From Ophiothrix spiculata (taxonomy: Eukaryota; Echinodermata; Ophiuroidea; Amphilepidida; Ophiotrichidae), in the NCBI GenBank assembly GCA_000969725.1, contig JXSR01S074470.1: 24,047 nt of DNA. One strand, given 5' to 3'. The notes under the pieces were generated by a model. It had not been told where the DNA came from. It ran no database searches and saw only the letters and a program-made list of their open reading frames with translations. Shown one piece after another: positions 19,790 through 24,047 of this stretch. Made by a program: the position numbers and the translations under genes. Positions within the stretch are counted from its first letter, which is position 1, and the number at the start of each line of letters is the position of its first letter.

Positions 19790-19911
19790 AAAGACGCTTC
19801 GCTTAGCCTCACGCTTCGCTACGCTCAGCGCTCGCAGATGGCAAGCGCATCACGGCGCTTGCTAACTCGCGCCTACGGCGCTCATGTGAGTCCATATTTC
19901 GAAGCGTCTTT
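19790..19911. mobile_element. CpG-dense 122-bp inverted-repeat element
   Basis: AAAGACGCTTCG at 19790-19801 is exactly inverted at 19900-19911. Between them is a block of CGCTTCGCTACGCTCAGCG-type sequence with a nested CAAGCGC...GCGCTTG pair. Its GC and CpG content contrast sharply with the AT-rich flanks. The 87-codon frame through it (19784-20047) is probably not coding. Confidence 0.6.
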
Positions 19912-21231
19912 AACAAAGACTAAGGTAGACAAAGAGTTAGCAGCCACTAGGTTCCATAGTTGCAGCAAAAATACAACGTTGTGGCATTTAGATTTCAAGT
20001 CAAAACTAATAAATAAAAAAAAGGAACTTTTAAAAAACAATCTTTGATGCATTAACTGCATCGACAAATCGAGAGATATTTAACATCAATGCACTACTTA
20101 TGCCTGTATGGATCTCATCCTTCATGTAAACTGCAAGTGAGCCCTCTTTCTAATCTAACCATGCTTCTAAAGTCTTATATACCAAGGCAAGATAAAATAA
20201 GAGAATGCTGAATTTGAATTCATTAATTTGAACTATAAAAATAAGCTTTGATCTGTGAACTTGTCTAAGAAATATATCCTTTAGCAATTAAACATTTAGC
20301 AAGTATATTATGATATTGTAAATCATAATTTCATTCATGGGGCACTACTGTGCCCTTGTTTGTTGTTTTCCCATTGTTTTTATTTCTTTTTTCTTTATCC
20401 CATTTTTTTCGTGATATGAAATGGCAATTAAGGACTATCCATATTCCTAAGTTTTGATCAGATTGGATGTATTCTTGGCAATTTGTCAGAAAAAATGATT
20501 CAGTTAACTTAACCACACACATTATGATACATAGGAATGACTTAGCATAGTTGCAATGACTTGGAGTGATTCTGACATGGGATATCCTTATCTCTTATTA
20601 AGAAGGAGATTGAAATTGTCAAACAATATTTTGCCAACTGTGCAACAAACAGATATTAACTTTGAACAAATGTTATCAACTAGTCTGCTTTAAATAAAAA
20701 TATATTTCAAGGATTTCTCCCCAAAATAGATTCTGCTGAAAAATGCTGAAATCTTGTAAAACTCCACCAAATACTAAAAATCCAATTCCAGAAAATTACG
20801 TAAGACAATAATAAGTAATAGTAAGGAGAAAATGTCAGCACCACAAGAGGTGTTCAATCTATAAGTTAATGGCCTGAGATAGAAGGAGATAAGCTTTGCT
20901 GTTTTCTCTAACCCTAACCCTACTAAATCTCACAATATCCCATTCCACAAAGTTAAGAAATTCGTGTAAGTCCAAATACATCATAGACCCGAGTTAGCTA
21001 TGATCACAAAATCACTGCCACTTGTAAATCCCTGCATGAACATTATTTTTCTGCAGTTTTAACTTTGAAACGGTCCTTATAAATAGCTGTAAAATTTAGT
21101 TTTTTTGACTTTGAGAAAGTCCATCATCACAACCTTACAGCCTTCAAGTTGAAGTTCACGAGACAACAGGTAATCTGCTTGATTAAGATGAGCACATGAA
21201 AAATAGTATCTCGCTCAAAGATGCTTCATGT
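19912..21231. other. AT-rich intron sequence
   Basis: Nothing was recognised except a short CTAACCCTAACCCTAC telomere-like motif near 20909. No coding or RNA feature is supported. Confidence 0.35.
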
Positions 21232-21305
21232 GTTACTCAGTGGATTTGAACCCATGACTCAAAGCCTAATGATTATATGTCTGGGATGTATACTGCCACG
21301 CCATG
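21232..21305 (-). pseudogene. tRNA-like fragment (possible tRNA-derived SINE head)
   Basis: On the minus strand, GGGTTCAAATCCACT contains a perfect RNA polymerase III B box (GGTTCAAATCC). About 45 bases upstream is GCGTGGCAGTATAC, a weak A-box-like sequence. Stems are poorly paired, so an active tRNA is unlikely. A SINE-like relic or a chance match are both possible. Confidence 0.3.
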
Positions 21306-21715
21306 CACATCTCATGAGCAAATGTAGAAAATAGGATGTGGTACAGAAAACGCCACAATTATTGTTCAGTTTCAAAATATGGAAACGCCTACCTGTATGT
21401 TATTGGAAACAATATAGTCTGAAGATACAACAGGTTGTATATGAGCAATGACGGATTTCATCAAATGAAACATGATCTTGCTCACATATCATCCAAAACA
21501 AGTTGAACATTTTCCAAAAGTTGGATCTATCTTCCTTTATAAACTACTTGAACAACTTGTGACTACAAAGGACAATTTATGACACAAATTGACACATTAA
21601 AGTCAATGACTATTGACAGAAATAGTTGAATAGGATTTTTGAAAATGGCGTGAAAAACATCTATGAAGAAAACATGAAAACATGCAAGGGAAATGTTTCA
21701 AAAAAGAGAAGAGAC

Positions 21716-22316
21716 TATGTGCTTCCCATCAGGTATTGCTTCCCATGGCACTGTTTGTATTCGAAATCATGTGAGTAATTTGTGATGAAATGGTCCTAAA
21801 TCAAATTGTTGTAGGCCTAGTCTTACATTTTGGACATGTTCATCACAAACTACTCACAAAATTTCCTGTACAAACGGAAGCGAGCATGGACTGAGCCCCA
21901 TGCCCGGCGCTTTATGTGCATTTGGTTTTCAGTCCATGCTTGCTTCCGCAGGTTTTTCTCCGGGCACTCCAGTCTTCCTTCTGTATTCAAAACTGAATTT
22001 AAAGAAAACCCATCTTGGAACCCTGTTGAAGATAAGCTTCCTTTAGCTTACTTGGTACCAAGTAGGGTTTCCTTGGCGAAAGCCTAAACAAGGTGAAGGT
22101 GCAAGGGATAGGAAGATACTGTGCACTTCCCATCACGCATTGCTTCCTATGGGGTCATTTGTATGGGACATCATGTGAGTAGTTAGTGATGAAATGTTGC
22201 TGAGATCAAAGTAATTTGTTGTCATCTTACATTTTGGGCATGTTTCATCACTTACTACTCACATAATTTCCTCTACAATTTTCCATATGAAGTAATGCAT
22301 GATGGGAAGCACATAA
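21716..22316. mobile_element. Two partial copies of a TATGTGCTTCCCATC foldback element
   Basis: Copy A (21716-21869) and copy B (22119-22316) share CTTCCCATC, ATTGCTTCC, ATCATGTGAGTARTT-GTGATGAAAT, CTTACATTTTGG and TTTCCT. Copy B has a complementary right end (GATGGGAAGCACATAA). Copy A is cut short and replaced by unrelated sequence (21870-22118). An inner inverted pair (CATGTGAGTA / TACTCACATA) marks both as foldbacks. Confidence 0.7.
21875..21948. repeat. 19-bp stem hairpin between the two foldback copies
   Basis: CGGAAGCGAGCATGGACTG pairs with CAGTCCATGCTTGCTTCCG, with one G-T position and a loop of about 36 nt. It begins just where copy A of the surrounding foldback is cut off, so it may be the end of the inserted sequence. 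A perfect palindrome TACTTGGTACCAAGTA follows at 22049-22064. Confidence 0.75.
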
Positions 22317-22918
22317 GCACTTTTTTTAAGTGGCACAATTTTGAAGATGGTATCACTCGTTTTTTGGATTTTTGATATATTTAATCAAGTGCATGATGGA
22401 TTATGTCAGCTTCAAAACAGGAATTGTTTTGGTCTTGCAGCCACAATCCAAGCTGTAGCTTCTCAAACTAATCCACTGAAAGGAAATTCTTCATGAAATA
22501 TGAACTATCAGAAATACAAACAAGAAGAAATATGGTGGAGATGATAATTGATCTAAAATATCAAATCTTGAAATGATATGACAAATGCTATAAAAATAAA
22601 AGTTATTGAGTATTAGCCCTAAATAATGACCTAAATTTCACTACTAAAATCATGAAGAGTCCCAAGTACAGTAAAATAGGAGTTATATGTGGTGTCCAGA
22701 GTGCATAGGGGTCATGTATGATGGTTTCAGGGTCCAAATTTCGGATTGGACAGAACCTGGGCAGAAACTTGCTTTTTATTTCTTCTCTTCTGTATCGGCG
22801 AAGATATGCTAGAAATATAAAAATCTTGATTGTTAGTTGGGGTAAATTTGTCATTTTTGGTCCTGATTTGGAATTTGATAACGATATTACACAATCATTA
22901 TATCATTTAAATGATTAC
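22317..22918. other. Intron sequence without recognised genes
   Basis: Overlapping frames on both strands (22603-22854 minus, 22718-23047 plus) have no recognisable domain. The plus frame runs antisense through the real exon. Confidence 0.4.
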
Positions 22919-23104
22919 CTGGACTGGTGGACTAGCATCTGGATGAAGCTTCCGCCACGCACATTCATAAGCCTGCCGCCTCGTATGCACAACGTCAAAA
23001 CGATACATTTTTCCAAACGACGTATCTGGCCTGATGAGCACGACTAATGACCCCCAACCAGTATGCGAGTGCTGCTGACGAACGACCCTTTCGACGTTCT
23101 CACA
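22919..23104 (-). CDS. mylip: MYLIP/IDOL-like E3 ubiquitin ligase, internal exon: end of FERM F3 lobe
   Basis: This is a 186-bp exon (62 codons, phase 0 at both ends) read right to left. It is preceded by a pyrimidine-rich tract ending in gcag and followed by CAG|GTAATC. The peptide starts CENVERVV, has GKMYRFDVVHTRRQAY near its middle and ends DASPPVQ. From memory, vertebrate MYLIP (IDOL) has a closely similar stretch right after its FERM PTB-like lobe, with a GKKYVFD core followed by an A-x-R-x-L helix. In IDOL the FERM domain recognises lipoprotein-receptor tails (LDLR, VLDLR, ApoER2) and membranes, so this exon would be the last part of F3. The sequence could be read as a generic short open frame, but splice signals, frame and similarity all agree. 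The preceding exons, which would carry the rest of the FERM domain and the start codon, were not found in 23105-24047. Confidence 0.85.
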
Positions 23105-24047
23105 CTGCAAAAAACAAAAACAGAACAAGAAATCGTAAATACTCTAATCTGACTAGAAGCATCACAAATTGTCATCTGGATACAAATGGCCATAACGGCC
23201 ATTCTCACGAAAATGGCGCCAGTAGTGATATTTCGTTCTTTGATCTAAAAATCTCTGTGTTTTGCTTAAAATAGGTAAACATGCTCATATTCGTGTAGTA
23301 CTTGGTGAGCTCTACGCGGACATATATAGTTTTCTATACTTTGTTTACCGTTATCTTGGTCATTTTGCTCCCAGAAGACACCAAATTAGGCCAAAATGGT
23401 ATGTCTTTGCAAGAGGCATCTATTTTACAGGAATAGATACATCATAAAAACACATTTTCTTGTTCATACCCATTTGGTTTATTTCTCCAAAGGCATCAAT
23501 AATATCAGATATTTACCAATTTTGAAAGTTGTATTTCCCAGTAAGCCACAAGAAACCAGTATTTGGTTTCCGCGAAATCAGTGTATAATACGTTATCCAT
23601 GTACTATCTCGATTCCAAAGATCACAGTTAACTGCAATCATAAAATTTGTTGTATAACTTGAAGGCTAACATATGTGTACATTTATAAATCATAACATTG
23701 AAAATCTATAGTCATAAGTTTCGCTTTTAAAAACAATTATATTCCAAAATTTATTGCGTCCGTTTTAAGCATGTATATTACGTTATCACCAAATCTAAGT
23801 TATGCAAGAGTCTATACTACTTTTATGCATATCAAGCCATAGGCCCCCATCCCCTGACCATAATTAGCCAAAATAACCAGCACTATATGTGACTATCTTA
23901 ATTTGAGGGATAGAAAAACATCAAAATGTATATTACGTTATGTATATTACGTTATCCAATGCAAGAACCAACATTATGAAGATCCTTGAATTTCTTTCTT
24001 ATGTCAATTTTAGACTTCTCCGAGTTGCCCCTCGAAGTATTTGAGCA
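23105..24047. other. Upstream intron sequence, no exon recognised
   Basis: This lies 5' of the FERM-end exon in transcript order. TGTATATTACGTTA occurs as an exact tandem pair at 23927-23954 and once more at 23772-23785. ATGGCC-ATAAC-GGCCAT is a short hairpin near 23186-23202. No stretch matches the preceding FERM exon expected for MYLIP. Confidence 0.4.

Larger units (their letters stand above)
16918..22918 (-). other. mylip: Intron between FERM-end and linker exons (about 6.0 kb)
   Basis: The donor GTAATC lies next to 22919 and the acceptor tttcag at 16920-16918. The intron is phase 0. It holds several mobile elements (17024-17469, 19790-19911, 21716-22316), short palindromes, and a candidate regulatory stretch near 18700-18860. 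I found no further in-phase exon, although a small one cannot be excluded by eye. Confidence 0.75.

Noticed and set aside
20905-20925. Telomeric repeat (CTAACCCTAACCCTAC)
   Set aside because: Only about two units; too short to call an interstitial telomere array.
22718-23047. 109-codon plus-strand frame
   Set aside because: It is antisense to the well-supported FERM-end exon at 22919-23104; the minus strand has the splice sites and the homology.
24001-24047. Upstream MYLIP exon at the window edge on the minus strand
   Set aside because: The translated edge does not resemble the expected FERM exon and shows an early stop in the best frame.

Overview
This window looks like nuclear DNA from an invertebrate animal. 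It is AT-rich, has long introns and is crowded with short foldback transposons and minisatellites. A marine deuterostome (echinoderm or hemichordate) is my best guess. The reasons are soft: recurring TAGGCCTA motifs, a dispersed TGACCTTTGACC repeat, and a single-copy gene with a recognisable human counterpart. No prokaryotic gene organisation is present, and nearly all short open frames are chance or repeat-derived.

Only one protein-coding gene is supportable. On the minus strand, three exons encode the C-terminal part of an IDOL/MYLIP-type E3 ubiquitin ligase (FERM domain plus C-terminal RING). In transcript order they are 23104-22919 (end of the FERM F3 region), 16917-16708 (Ser/Thr-rich linker) and 14545-14303 (RING finger and stop). 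All three have consensus splice sites and all junctions are phase 0, giving 212 contiguous residues. The 5' exons with the start codon and most of the FERM domain must lie beyond position 24047. The two introns are about 6.0 kb and 2.2 kb.

The remaining sequence is downstream of the gene (1-14302) or intronic, and is a stack of non-autonomous mobile elements. By position: a 20-bp-type minisatellite (113-425); two abutting TTA-flanked MITEs (568-1210); a roughly 38-bp minisatellite (1390-2030); a TGACCTTTGACC repeat field (2720-3065); a G-run-rich repeat (3350-3790); a TTAA-flanked piggyBac-like MITE (4210-4702); a TA-flanked MITE (5269-5707); a mariner-like foldback (7094-8051) carrying a nested hAT-like MITE with an 8-bp target duplication (7165-7472); a tandem repeat with a strong hairpin (8275-8705); and large foldbacks at 9132-9638, 9930-10437, 10903-11059 and 11905-12132. 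A further minisatellite lies at 13152-13263. Two copies of one foldback family (13828-14056 and 17024-17469) bracket the linker and RING exons, and the second carries a nested telomere-repeat-like MITE.

Inside the large intron, a short stretch (about 18700-18860) combines CCAAT, CRE-like and YY1-like motifs and could be regulatory. I saw no CRISPR array, rRNA, intact tRNA or autonomous transposase. The most interesting content is the layered transposon history and the divergent features of the IDOL-like protein: no cysteine cluster in the linker, and a short IAP-like C-terminus.
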